NCBI RefSeq assembly: GCF_036192275.1
Contig: NZ_CP108088.1
Span: 124,001-188,000, forward strand
Reading direction: 5' to 3'
Source: Streptomyces sp. NBC_00250
GTDB taxonomy: Bacteria; Actinomycetota; Actinomycetes; Streptomycetales; Streptomycetaceae
DNA: 64,000 nt
Every line of letters starts with the position of its first letter. Position 1 is the first letter of the stretch. This document shows positions 29,440-37,863 of the stretch, piece after piece. The notes beneath the pieces are model-generated. The model had not been told where the DNA came from and searched no databases. It saw nothing but the letters and a program-made list of their open reading frames with translations. Made by a program: the position numbers and the translations under genes.

Positions 29440-30006
29440 ATGACGCCCCAGCATCAGATTCGTGCCGACTACGACGCTCGCACGATCGTGGTCTATCAGG
29501 CGTACTCGCCTGCCATCGCTGACGCGGCACTGCGGGCGGGCCGCTTCGTTGCGCCGTTCTCGTTCCACCGGATGACGTGGATCAAGCCGTCGTTCATGTG
29601 GCTGATGCACCGCAGCAACTGGGCCCGCAAGCCCGGCCAGGAACGTGTTCTCGCGGTGCGCATTGCTCGGGAGGGCTGGGAGGAGGCACTGTCCCAGGCC
29701 GTGCTGACGACCGCCGACCCGACGGCGGTGGCCCAGGCAGCCGTCCACGTCCAGTGGGACCCGGAGCGCTCGCCGCGCGGAGCGGCACTGAATCACTACA
29801 GCATCCAGGTCGGCATCGGTCGCCACCTGATCCGCACGTTCACCGACGACTGGATCGTCAGTCTCACCGACCTCACCCCCCAGGTCCGCAAAGCCTTGAC
29901 TTTGATACGAACCGGGCACGCCGCCAAGGCTCATCGGCTGTTTCCTGTCGAGCGCACCTACCCCCTGCCACGGACGCTGGAAGACGTCGTTTCCCCAGGT
30001 AGATGA
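29440..30006 (+). CDS. DUF4291 family protein
   Basis: 188 residues from ATG 29440 (GCAGGG upstream). The family is recognised by [46 protein letters not shown] and [13 protein letters not shown]4291 proteins are widespread with no settled function; the fold has been compared to ADP-ribose or nucleotide binders, which is not established. The gene lies directly behind a transposase end, so it may have been carried with it. Confidence 0.85.
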   Translation: MTPQHQIRADYDARTIVVYQAYSPAIADAALRAGRFVAPFSFHRMTWIKPSFMWLMHRSNWARKPGQERVLAVRIAREGWEEALSQAVLTTADPTAVAQAAVHVQWDPERSPRGAALNHYSIQVGIGRHLIRTFTDDWIVSLTDLTPQVRKALTLIRTGHAAKAHRLFPVERTYPLPRTLEDVVSPGR

Positions 30007-30110
30007 CGGGGAACCGGTGAGGGGCCGCCCACCGCCACCGTATGACGAGCACTTTCGACACACGCCCCAGCGGCGCTCGTACTCGCGGATCTTGACCCGC
30101 AACACGGTGC

Positions 30111-30533
30111 TCAGCGGGTCGGGTCGATCGTCTGGCAGCGGTCGGCACGGAGGCGTTTCCCGAACGCCTTCCACAGCTCCGGCCGGACGCCTTCGACCGG
30201 CTTCATGCAGGCGGAGTACGCACGGGCCAGGGCGCGTTCCCCGGTGGTGTCGTCGCCAGCCTGCATGCGCCGGTCGGTGGGGGCGAAGAAGGTGTTCTCG
30301 TACGGTCCTCCGACCTGGCGGTCGGCCATGCCCGAACCGACGCTCCCGAGCGCGGGGTTAGACGGCAGGTCGGGAGTATCGGAGAAGCGGGCGAAAGCCC
30401 GTGGTTCGACAGGCGCACCGACACGACCACGGCCGTGAGCACCGCTGCGAGCGATGAGTCCGGCACCCACCCGCTCGGCGGCGGCACCGCCGCCTCGTGA
30501 GCCCTCCAAGGCTCGCACGAACGGTCTTCATGA
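30111..30533 (-). pseudogene. frameshifted small exported protein
   Basis: Leftward, MKTVRASLGGLTRRRC (basic start), a hydrophobic run SSLAAVLTAVVVSV and a Cys-containing C-terminal domain (RALARAYSACMKPVEGVRPE) lie in three different frames. Together they make a plausible small exported protein broken by at least two indels. An intact C-terminal frame from ATG 30329 would give 72 residues. Confidence 0.4.
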
Positions 30534-30668
30534 CCTCACGGCCCCGCCCGAATCCATCGGCACGCAGCCGCCGGTCGTTCCCGCCTGATCGGCCGGCGGG
30601 CACGGCGTCCGCGCCGCCCCGCCGGGCCCGCTCCTGCGCTCGGCTCGGGGACGCCGGATCGTGGTGTT

Positions 30669-31610
30669 TCAGGGGCGCGTGCCCATCGGCGGGAAGGCGA
30701 GGCCCGTCGGCGTGTTCAGGCCGGTGGCCTGGAGGGTGGTCTGGCCACCGCCTGTCTCCTGGACGCGGACCACCCGGTTGTTGAAGCCGTCGGCGATGTA
30801 CAGGCCGCCGCAGCCGTCGAGGGCGAGACCGAGCGGGCTGCTGAGACCGCTGGTGGGGACGGTGGTCTGGCCGCCGCCCTCCGGGATCTTCACCACGCGG
30901 TTGTTGCCACTGTCGGCGATGTAGAGGTCCCCCTTCGCGTTGAGTGCCAGTCCGGTCGGCTGGGAGAGCCCGACGGTGGGGATCGTGGACTGGCCGCTCC
31001 CGTCACCGGCCACCTTGACGACGCGGTCGTTGACGAAGTCGGAGATGTACAGGTTCCCGGCCGCATCGAGCGCCAGCCCCCAGGGGTGCAGCAGTCCTGC
31101 GGTCGGTACGGTCGTCTGGGTACCGTCGGCCACGGACACCTTCACGACCCGGTCGTTGAAGCTGTCGGCGACGTAGAGGTTCCCCGCCCGGTCCAGAGCG
31201 AGCCCCAGGGGGCGCGACAGGCCGTCGGTGGGGACGGTGGACTGGGCGCTCCCGTGCGCCGCCATCACGACCACGCGGTTGTTGCCGGTGTCCGACACGT
31301 AGAGCCGACCCGCTGCGTCCCCGGCCATGCCCGTCGGCCGTACGAGACCCTCAAAGGGCACGGTCGTCTGATCACCACCCCTCGCGGGCAGGGCGACGAC
31401 GCGGTTGTTGCCGTAGTCGGACACGTACAGAGGCGCATGCGCGGAGGGCCGACCGTCCTGGGACGGGGCCGCGCCTGCCGTCGTCGTGGGCAGCGTGCAC
31501 AGCGCCACGAGACCCACCGCGGCGGCGAGCCGGCGGGCCCATCGGCGCGAGGCACGCCCCTTCGAAAGCGCGAACGTCACCGCTGCGGACCCGGCCGTCG
31601 TACGTACCAT
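30669..31610 (-). CDS. secreted NHL-repeat beta-propeller protein
   Basis: 313 residues. A signal sequence ends near residue 48 (RLAAAVGLVALCTLPTTTAG). The rest is six NHL blades with the pattern SGLSxPxGLALDxxGxLYIADSxNNRVVK, each followed by a Q(T/S)T(V/I)P spacer strand. The near-identity of blades suggests recent internal duplication. NHL propellers bind proteins or sugars or act as lyases; nothing here favours one. An extracellular location is likely. It is divergent from the WYL regulator across 300 bp in which nothing else was recognised. Confidence 0.85.
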   Translation of the reverse strand: MVRTTAGSAAVTFALSKGRASRRWARRLAAAVGLVALCTLPTTTAGAAPSQDGRPSAHAPLYVSDYGNNRVVALPARGGDQTTVPFEGLVRPTGMAGDAAGRLYVSDTGNNRVVVMAAHGSAQSTVPTDGLSRPLGLALDRAGNLYVADSFNDRVVKVSVADGTQTTVPTAGLLHPWGLALDAAGNLYISDFVNDRVVKVAGDGSGQSTIPTVGLSQPTGLALNAKGDLYIADSGNNRVVKIPEGGGQTTVPTSGLSSPLGLALDGCGGLYIADGFNNRVVRVQETGGGQTTLQATGLNTPTGLAFPPMGTRP

Positions 31611-31910
31611 GACTCCCCATCAGATCTGAGCGGCCGACCCAGTGCCGCACCTTCCCCGACCATAGGAATCAGCACCGACCGATACAGGAACCACGCCGCC
31701 CGCCCGACCCCAGGCCACCCCAACGTCCCAGCCACCGCACTCGAAGAGCCGGGGCGGGGGCTCCGCGACGAGACCGGGCCGCGCCGACGCGGCCGCATTC
31801 GCCCGATCCCTGGACACTCCACCAAGCACCGGCCGAGCACCCCATGGGCTCCTCCGGTAGCTACGTGCTCGGAGCCGCGATCATTGCCGGACAGCCCTTA
31901 GGCTGGTTCG

Positions 31911-32609
31911 ATGAACCGCACCGATCGCCTGTATGCGCTGGTCGAGGAGCTTCGAGCGGTGGCGCCCCGGCCACGCAGTGCTCCGTGGCTGGCACGGCGG
32001 TTCGAGGTCAGCGTGCGCACCGTGGAGCGGGATCTCGAGGCGTTGAGGCAGTCGGGCCTGCCGATCCGCAGTGACGCCGGTCGGGCTGGTGGCTACAGCC
32101 TTGACCGGGACCGTACGCTGCCGCCCGTGACGCTCAGCGCCGCTGAGGCCCTCGCCGTCAGCGTCGCGCTCCGCACGGCGGCGTCCACGCCGTTCGCGGC
32201 AGCAGCGCACCGCGCCGCTCAGAAGGTGCTGGCAGTGCTGCCCGCCGACGTAAGACAGCGGGAGGAGGCGCTCGCGCGGCTGGTGTACCGAGTCGGGGAC
32301 CACACCCCTGTCGGAAGCGGCAAGTTGAGCGAGATCATCGTCGGGGCGGTGGTCTCCGGACATGTCCTGCACCTCACGTATACGGACCGGGAAGGTGCGG
32401 CGACAACGCGCGATGTCGAGCCGTTGGGGCTCCTGTGGGGACCGGAGGGATGGTATCTGGCTGCCTGGTGTCGGCTGCGGTCAGCTGTCCGGGGCTTCCA
32501 GCTCGACCGGATCACCTCGTTGAAACCGTCGGACGAACAAGTGGCGCCCCGGGAGCCGCAGTGGCGGGCCGAGCTGAAGCGCTTGGATGCCGAACCGTTC
32601 GCTCTGTGA
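31911..32609 (+). CDS. WYL-domain transcriptional regulator (YafY-like)
   Basis: 232 residues. N-terminal winged helix: MNRTDRLYALVEELRA and RRFEVSVRTVERDLEALRQSG; the WYL domain follows from about residue 140, with GLLWGPEGWYLAAWCRLR. WYL regulators sense nucleic acids or other ligands. A TAGGCT hexamer ends 6 nt before the ATG and no ribosome-binding site is present, so translation is probably leaderless. The NTF2-like gene follows 38 bp downstream and is probably in the same transcript. Confidence 0.88.
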   Translation: MNRTDRLYALVEELRAVAPRPRSAPWLARRFEVSVRTVERDLEALRQSGLPIRSDAGRAGGYSLDRDRTLPPVTLSAAEALAVSVALRTAASTPFAAAAHRAAQKVLAVLPADVRQREEALARLVYRVGDHTPVGSGKLSEIIVGAVVSGHVLHLTYTDREGAATTRDVEPLGLLWGPEGWYLAAWCRLRSAVRGFQLDRITSLKPSDEQVAPREPQWRAELKRLDAEPFAL

Positions 32610-32647
32610 TCTGAAACACCGACAGGACGGTGTCGCGAGGGGCCGCG

Positions 32648-33409
32648 ATGCTTCTCACCATGGACAACGAGAAGCGCATGATCACGTGGTGCCGCATGTG
32701 GAACGAGGACCCCTCCCTGGCGTACGACCTGATGTCCGACGACTGCGTGCAGTGGTCGAATCACGTGGACAGCCTGGACTCGGTGGTCGGCCCGGACGAG
32801 CAGGAACGGTTCGTCGCCGGGTACCGCGCGCGGCATGTGAACATCTTCAGCCCGCGGGTACTCGTCGACGCCGGTGATCGGTTCGCCTACCTCTGGGATG
32901 TGAGAAAGGCCGACGGTCAGGTACTGACCGGCATCGACGTCAACATTCTCAAGGACGACCGCATACGGGAGAACTGGACCTTCGTGGCGGAGCGGCTTTG
33001 TGAGCAATCCGATCCCGAACCTCAGGCTGCCGGTCGGAGCGACGCGGCCACGATCGAGGACTTGTGCCACCGCTGGGTTCAGCTTCGCAACGGCCGGGCC
33101 GAGCTGGCCACGGACGTGGTCACGGGCGACTTCACCCTGTTCTCGGGCGCCGGGCCGGGTGGCGACGCGCACGGCCCCTCCGAATTGGCCGACTTGATCG
33201 AGCGACAGGCCGAAACCGACGACCCGCCCACCATCACGTTCCACCGGCAGCCCGTCGTCGACCCCACGCGGGGGTACGTAGCGCTTCTCTGGACGGCCGA
33301 AACCAGGGCTGACGGTGCCTCCGTCGGCGGCGTCGACCTCCTGACGGTGCGCTCCGACCGGTGCGCACGCGCCTGGTCCCTGACGGGCACTCGTCCCTTC
33401 CGGTACTGA
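32648..33409 (+). CDS. SnoaL/NTF2-like protein with two domains
   Basis: 253 residues from ATG 32648 (GAGGGG upstream). Two NTF2-like halves are visible: residues 5-115 (MITWCRMWNEDPSLAYDLMS to INILKDDRIRENWTFV-like) and 130-250 (HRWVQLRNGRAELATDVVTG to the end). NTF2-like proteins form cone-shaped ligand pockets as cyclases, isomerases or binding proteins. Adjacent to the WYL regulator, which may control it. Confidence 0.65.
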   Translation: MLLTMDNEKRMITWCRMWNEDPSLAYDLMSDDCVQWSNHVDSLDSVVGPDEQERFVAGYRARHVNIFSPRVLVDAGDRFAYLWDVRKADGQVLTGIDVNILKDDRIRENWTFVAERLCEQSDPEPQAAGRSDAATIEDLCHRWVQLRNGRAELATDVVTGDFTLFSGAGPGGDAHGPSELADLIERQAETDDPPTITFHRQPVVDPTRGYVALLWTAETRADGASVGGVDLLTVRSDRCARAWSLTGTRPFRY

Positions 33410-33585
33410 AGTCCGCGCCCTGCCTCCTGGTTGACGCATGGCCGGTGGTCGCGCCCGTGTGACCTTGTCGCCCCGGAGAGGTGGATGCCGGCCCCAAGCC
33501 GGTGATCCGTCGAGAAATTCGTACGGCCGAAAAGGCGCAGACCGCGGCACCGGCCCCCTGCTAAAGCCGACGCTCGGCCCCCGTC

Positions 33586-33623
33586 CGCCCGGCAGCCCTG
33601 GTCTCATTCCGGGCTGCCGGGCG
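33586..33623. terminator. 13-bp hairpin between convergent genes
   Basis: CGCCCGGCAGCCC (33586-33598) pairs perfectly with GGGCTGCCGGGCG (33611-33623) around a 12-nt loop, a probable two-way terminator for the NTF2-like and PASTA genes. Confidence 0.75.
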
Positions 33624-33644
33624 TCTGGGCTTCATGGCTTGCGC

Positions 33645-33712
33645 GGACTGCGCGGTCTTCGGGGACTGCGCGGCCTGCGGGGGCGGGGACTGCGGGACCT
33701 GCGGGGACTGCG
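33645..33712. repeat. GGACTGCG repeats behind the PASTA gene stop
   Basis: GGACTGCG occurs at 33645, 33663, 33687 and 33705. Spacings of 18 and 24 bp keep the phase of the minus-strand reading frame, where it would code a Gln-Ser-Pro repeat beyond the TAG stop of the PASTA gene. Confidence 0.7.
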
Positions 33713-33719
33713 CTCGGAA

Positions 33720-34367
33720 CTACGGGCAGTCTTCACCGAACTTGACGGCCGTGAACTCGACGGGTTGCCCGTTCAGTGCAGCCCCGGGTGAGGGCGTCTG
33801 GCCGCACACCTGCCAGTTGGACTCCATCAGGACCATGCGACCGTCCGCTGTAGCGTCGGTGACGGTGATCGACGTGCTCGCGTCGAGCGCGCCGCGGGCG
33901 GCCTTCACCGACTTCCCTGTGAAATCGGGCATCTTCCCGCCTGCGGTGGACGGTGCCTCGGCTTCCTTCGCCGGGCACGCCTCTTCCAGCTTCACCGCTC
34001 CGAAGTCGAGCCTGGTGGTGACCGCCGTGGACGCACCGGCAGGGAGGCTCTGGTTGCAGACCTTCCAGTTCCGGTCGAGCGCCTGCACGCGGCCGCGACC
34101 AAGCGCGTCATGGGAGGTGAGAGCGTAGAAGCCCAGCTCCTGCGCGGCGTCTTGGGCGGACTGCAGGCCCATGCCGACGAAGTTCGGCACGGTGGCCTTC
34201 GCGCCCTTGGCCGGCTTACTGCTCGCCGGAGCCTTGGGCGTCGACGGCGACGGGGCTGCCGACGGGCCGCTCACGGCGGGTGACTTGGCGTCGTCGGCAG
34301 GCTGGCAGGCGACGGCTCCGCCCAGCATGACGCAGAGCAAGGTGGTGGTGATGACGCGGGTACGCAC
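33720..34367 (-). CDS. PASTA-domain lipoprotein
   Basis: 215 residues. The signal TRVITTTLLCVMLGGAVAC ends in a lipobox Cys21. A Ser/Pro/Lys linker (residues 25-55) is followed by two PASTA domains: VPNFVGMGLQSAQDAAQELG and MPDFTGKSVKAARGALDA, each with a Cys in the N-W-x-V-C element. PASTA domains bind cell-wall fragments or beta-lactams in kinases and penicillin-binding proteins; here they are on a surface lipoprotein. The frame stays open after the stop as a Gln/Pro/Ser repeat, so the original gene may have been longer. Confidence 0.85.
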   Translation of the reverse strand: MRTRVITTTLLCVMLGGAVACQPADDAKSPAVSGPSAAPSPSTPKAPASSKPAKGAKATVPNFVGMGLQSAQDAAQELGFYALTSHDALGRGRVQALDRNWKVCNQSLPAGASTAVTTRLDFGAVKLEEACPAKEAEAPSTAGGKMPDFTGKSVKAARGALDASTSITVTDATADGRMVLMESNWQVCGQTPSPGAALNGQPVEFTAVKFGEDCP

Positions 34368-34458
34368 GGGTTCCCCCCGAGTGGTGCCGGTACAGGCAGG
34401 TCACGGTAGACCACGCGTGGACAGTGCGTGAGCGGTCTTCACCAGGTCGTGACGAATC

Positions 34459-34520
34459 GGTCGGCGCCCTTGTGGGTCAGGTGCGCCGACCGGTCGGCGC
34501 CCTTGTGTGTCAGGTGCGCC
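34459..34520. repeat. two 33-bp direct repeats with internal hairpin
   Basis: Copy 1 (34459-34491) and copy 2 (34492-34520) differ by one base in their shared 28 bp. Copy 1 has perfect arms GGTCGGCGC and GCGCCGACC. The surrounding 34368-34930 holds no convincing gene; a minus-strand scrap near 34720-34880 (PKLYRHHFPDSELEWQERR) looks like a remnant. Confidence 0.7.
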
Positions 34521-34931
34521 CCCATGAGCAGGCAGGGCCGCTCGGCCGTTTTCCGCCAGACCTCTAGCCCCGTGGCTGATACCAGGTGCATGCTGTGGCC
34601 ACGGCCTCCCCGCCACCCCCGTCGGGGGGATCCGCCACGACCCCGCTTGCCGCTGCGATGCAGGCGGGGTCGAGCGCTGCCGCCACGCCGAGGATCCCTC
34701 CGCCTGCGGTGCCTTGACGTCTACTGGTCGGGCTGGAGCCGCGGACGGCCATCGACGCACCCATCTCTCCAGGATCCTGCGTTCCTGCCACTCGAGCTCG
34801 GAGTCGGGGAAATGGTGGCGGTAGAGCTTCGGGTAGGCGTCCGTGTTCCGGCGGTCTTGGGCGGACAGGAGCTGCGGTGTGGCGTGGCCACACCGAGCCG
34901 GGGGCGCAGGGCGCGATGCGACGGCTCATTG

Positions 34932-35070
34932 GAGGGCATGAAATCCGTCCGGTCGCAACCCGCCTGAAGTCAGGAATTCCTTCGACTCGCAAATCCGCCC
35001 GAGGGCACAAAATTGTTCTGTTTACAAATCCGGTGGAGGGCATACGACTCGTCCAGTCGCAACAGTATCG
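34932..35070. repeat. array of about four 35-bp imperfect repeats
   Basis: Units begin near 34932, 34966, 35001 and 35036. Shared parts are GAGGGCA at the left and TCGCAA(A/C) some 22 bp later. It lies just before the MFS promoter in A/T-richer DNA and may be a binding array for a regulator. Confidence 0.6.
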
Positions 35071-35086
35071 GCGGGAAAATTAAAGC

Positions 35087-35115
35087 TTGACGGCGTCGCG
35101 GAGTTTGCTTATGGT
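35087..35115 (+). promoter_or_regulatory. promoter of the MFS gene
   Basis: TTGACG (35087-35092), 17 bp, TATGGT (35110-35115). Start of transcription near 35122, 36 nt before the ATG. Confidence 0.6.
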
Positions 35116-35157
35116 CCAGTCGTTCAGGTTCCCGCCGCTCGATAGCCGAAGGTATTC

Positions 35158-36720
35158 ATGACCACGCCTCCAACGTTGCCGAAGTTCAGGCAGCAGTTGA
35201 TTCTTGCCGTTCTTATGTTGTGTTCGTTGCTGATTTGGCTGGAAAATACCGTCCTGAGCACGACCCTGGAGACCCTTGCGGACCCGGTCCGCGGGCTGGG
35301 GGCCAATCCCGGTCAGCTGCAATGGGCGACGGGTTCGTACACGCTGGCCTTCGCCACATTGATGTTCACCGCGGGCTCATTGGGCGATCGGTTCGGCCAC
35401 CGGACCGTGTTTTCCATCGGGCTGGTGGTCTTCGCCGGGTCCTCGCTGTGGGCGGCGTACGCAGGCGATACGGGCCAGCTGATTACGGCTCGAGCTGCGA
35501 TGGGGGTGGGCAGTGCGCTGATCACGCCCGCCATGATGGCCATCCTCATGTGGACCTTTACCGGCCCCGCGCGGGCTGCCGCGATCGGCATTTTCTCGAC
35601 GTCGGCCGGTGTCGGAATGGCTGCCGGCCCGGTGCTGGCGGGGTTCTTGCTCGACCGTTTCTGGTGGGGCTCGGTCTTTCTGATCAATGTCCCGGTCGCG
35701 GCATTGGCGTTGGTCGGGCTTGCCGTGCTGATTCCGAATTTCCGCAGCCCCACTCCGCGCTCCTTGGACCCCGCTGGAATGTTGCTGTCGATCAGTGGCC
35801 TCGTGGCGTTGGCCTTCGGGCTGATCCGGGCGGGGCAGGTGGCGGTCTGGAGTCGTATCGACGTCTGGGCGCCGATCGCTGTCGGTCTGGTCCTGCTGAC
35901 TGTTTTCGTGCTCGTCGAACTCCGCCTCAAGGCGCCCAGCTTTGATCCGCGACTGTTCGCACAGCGCACATTCGGTGGCGGCAATATAGCGCTTGGATTG
36001 CTGCTCTTCGGCGTGGCCGCCATCACCTTCTACAATGCGTTCTACCTGCAAGGCGCGCTCGGGCTTTCGCCGATGAAGGCGGGTTTGGCCAATATTCCGA
36101 CCGCATTCGGCGCGCTCGCGGGGGCGCCCCTTGCCTCACGCCTGGTTCGCCGCTTGCCGCTCCGTCTTGTCACCGTGCCCGCCCTCACCGTGGCTGCGCT
36201 GACCATGGGCGGATACGGGTTCCTCGGACTCCAGACTCCACTCGTCTGGATCGAGATCCTGTTGTTGGTACAGGGTCTCTCGATCGGCATGGTGATCGGC
36301 CCCGTCACGGCCGCACTGATCAGCAACCTGCCGTTGGAGCAGGCCGGTGCAGGATCGGCCGTCACCAACACCGTGCGACAAACCGGCAGTGTGATCGGAA
36401 TCGCGGTGGGCGGCACGATCATGTCGATCATGTACCGACGTGCGATCGAACCTTCGCTGGAGGGTGCACCCGGTCCCGTGCAGGATCAGGCGCGAGTGTC
36501 CGCCGAACAGGCCCGCCACGTCGCCACCACCATCCACCGGCCCGCTCTTGCTCAGGCTGCTGATGACGCCTTCATCCATGCCATGCACGTCGGCGCGGGC
36601 TGGATCGCGGTCATCGCGCTCCTCGGAGCAGCTGTGCTGCTGATTGCCCTGCCTGCTGCCGGAAGGAAGAAGGCGTCGACACCGGAGCCGGACCACGAAG
36701 AGGCCCGCAGCTCCGTCTGA
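35158..36720 (+). CDS. MFS drug exporter, DHA2 (14-helix) type
   Basis: 520 residues with about 14 membrane helices. MFS motifs: LDxTV-like WLENTVLSTTLETL in helix 1, GSLGDRFGHRTVF between helices 2 and 3, and GPVLAGFLLDRFWWGSVFLI (motif C, helix 5). The DHA2 group exports drugs and antibiotics with protons. No regulator is adjacent, but a 35-bp repeat array precedes the promoter. The gene has clearly more A/T at third positions than its neighbours, a sign of transfer from a lower-GC actinomycete. Confidence 0.9.
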   Translation: MTTPPTLPKFRQQLILAVLMLCSLLIWLENTVLSTTLETLADPVRGLGANPGQLQWATGSYTLAFATLMFTAGSLGDRFGHRTVFSIGLVVFAGSSLWAAYAGDTGQLITARAAMGVGSALITPAMMAILMWTFTGPARAAAIGIFSTSAGVGMAAGPVLAGFLLDRFWWGSVFLINVPVAALALVGLAVLIPNFRSPTPRSLDPAGMLLSISGLVALAFGLIRAGQVAVWSRIDVWAPIAVGLVLLTVFVLVELRLKAPSFDPRLFAQRTFGGGNIALGLLLFGVAAITFYNAFYLQGALGLSPMKAGLANIPTAFGALAGAPLASRLVRRLPLRLVTVPALTVAALTMGGYGFLGLQTPLVWIEILLLVQGLSIGMVIGPVTAALISNLPLEQAGAGSAVTNTVRQTGSVIGIAVGGTIMSIMYRRAIEPSLEGAPGPVQDQARVSAEQARHVATTIHRPALAQAADDAFIHAMHVGAGWIAVIALLGAAVLLIALPAAGRKKASTPEPDHEEARSSV

Positions 36721-36864
36721 GGGTGTGATGGCAGCCCAGGCTCAGGTCCGTCGCGGGGCGGCTGAGCACCCCAATTGGCACCGCTCGCCATGTCAGGTGC
36801 TCGGTCCGCTCCTGCGCCACTAAGGTCTGTTGCGAAAGTGGATCTTGTTCTTTGATGATCACTT

Positions 36865-36967
36865 GTGGGACGTGGGGATCTGACGAACGGCCGGCGGGCC
36901 CGGCTTGAGCCGCTGCTGCCGCGGGGCATCAAGCCGGGTCGTCCGCAGGTGTGGACGCGGCGGCAGC
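36865..36967 (+). pseudogene. IS5-type transposase remnant (N-terminal)
   Basis: From GTG 36865: DLTNGRRARLEPLLPRGIKP, then GRPQVWTRRQ, the start of an IS5-type transposase, cut off after some 34 codons just before the next gene. The rest of 36721-37009 holds nothing recognised. Confidence 0.7.
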
Positions 36968-37009
36968 CCCTGCACCTGTGGTTCGACCCCCTGTGAGAGG
37001 AACGATGCG

Positions 37010-37618
37010 ATGCTCGGCTACTGCCTGGCGGTCGTCCGCCGACTGGCCCTGCCCGCGCTGGCGACCGGCACGGTGCTCGCGGCAGCCATGACCGCCGCGC
37101 TGGTCCTGGTCGACGGCACACCGTGGAGCGGGGCCGCTCCCGAGGCCCTGGCCGCGGGCGCGGCGGTCGCCTTCGCCTTCGCCGCCGTACTGACCGTCAC
37201 CACAGTGCTGGGCGCCGCCCGCACGGCTCGCCGGTACGGGCTCACGCTCGGCCCCGAAGCCGTGGCCCTGCCGTCCGTCCGCGAAGTGCGGATGCCCACC
37301 ATCGAGGGCAGAACCGCCTTCCAGCTGACGGACAGCGTGCGGCACGTGGTCGAGGAGGACCCCGTCCTGCGGGTGGACGAGGTCACCGCGTTCGGGCACG
37401 GCATCCTGGACCTGACCCTGCGCGGACCGTCGGCCTCGACGGTCTTCGTGCGTGTCCGCGTCACGACCGGACCAAAGGAGACGGCCGCCGTCGTGGAGGC
37501 GCGTCCGGCGGCCACGTACAAGCAGCTCGACGCGGCGGCCTGCTGGGCCGTCGCCCGCGTCGTCGAGGAGCGCGTGGCGCGGGCTCTACGCACTGAGACC
37601 GGGGACGGCACCCTCTGA
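37010..37618 (+). CDS. small two-helix membrane protein, 202 aa
   Basis: ATG 37010 with GAGAGGAACG upstream. Two membrane helices (about residues 11-35 and 45-68) are followed by a cytoplasmic domain with RMPTIEGRTAFQLTDSVRH and a C-terminal helix rich in Arg and Glu. No family recognised. The gene sits between two transposase fragments on opposite strands, so it may be a passenger. Confidence 0.6.
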   Translation: MLGYCLAVVRRLALPALATGTVLAAAMTAALVLVDGTPWSGAAPEALAAGAAVAFAFAAVLTVTTVLGAARTARRYGLTLGPEAVALPSVREVRMPTIEGRTAFQLTDSVRHVVEEDPVLRVDEVTAFGHGILDLTLRGPSASTVFVRVRVTTGPKETAAVVEARPAATYKQLDAAACWAVARVVEERVARALRTETGDGTL

Positions 37619-37659
37619 CGCCGGGCCACACCCGCAGAAGACTCCGCCCCGGGCTGCCG

Positions 37660-37803
37660 GCCCCAGGCGTACGCCTTGTCAGCTCGCACGCGATCGGGAC
37701 GGACGCGTGGCCGACCCGGCCCGATGCGAGGCACGCGGACCTTCTCCAGCACGGGTTCGAACTGCGGCGACTCCCCGCGCCGGCCTGCGGTCACCATCAT
37801 CAA
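37660..37803 (-). pseudogene. IS5-type transposase remnant (central part)
   Basis: Leftward: VTAGRRGESPQFEPVLEKVR, VPRIGPGRPRVRPDRVRADK and AYA, the well-conserved central block with the second catalytic region. Flanks do not continue the gene. Confidence 0.8.
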
Positions 37804-37863
37804 GGCCAGACAGCGTTGGCAAGGCTCGTGATCAATACACCTGGTACCTGCCGCCTGAAGTCA

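Noticed and set aside
34564..35043. A 159-codon minus-strand frame
   Set aside because: It crosses the 35-bp repeat array and has no ribosome site; only a short remnant-like scrap in another frame looks like protein.
17966..37863. An intact composite transposon or integrative element
   Set aside because: No integrase, no attachment-site repeat and no complete transposase or inverted ends were found.
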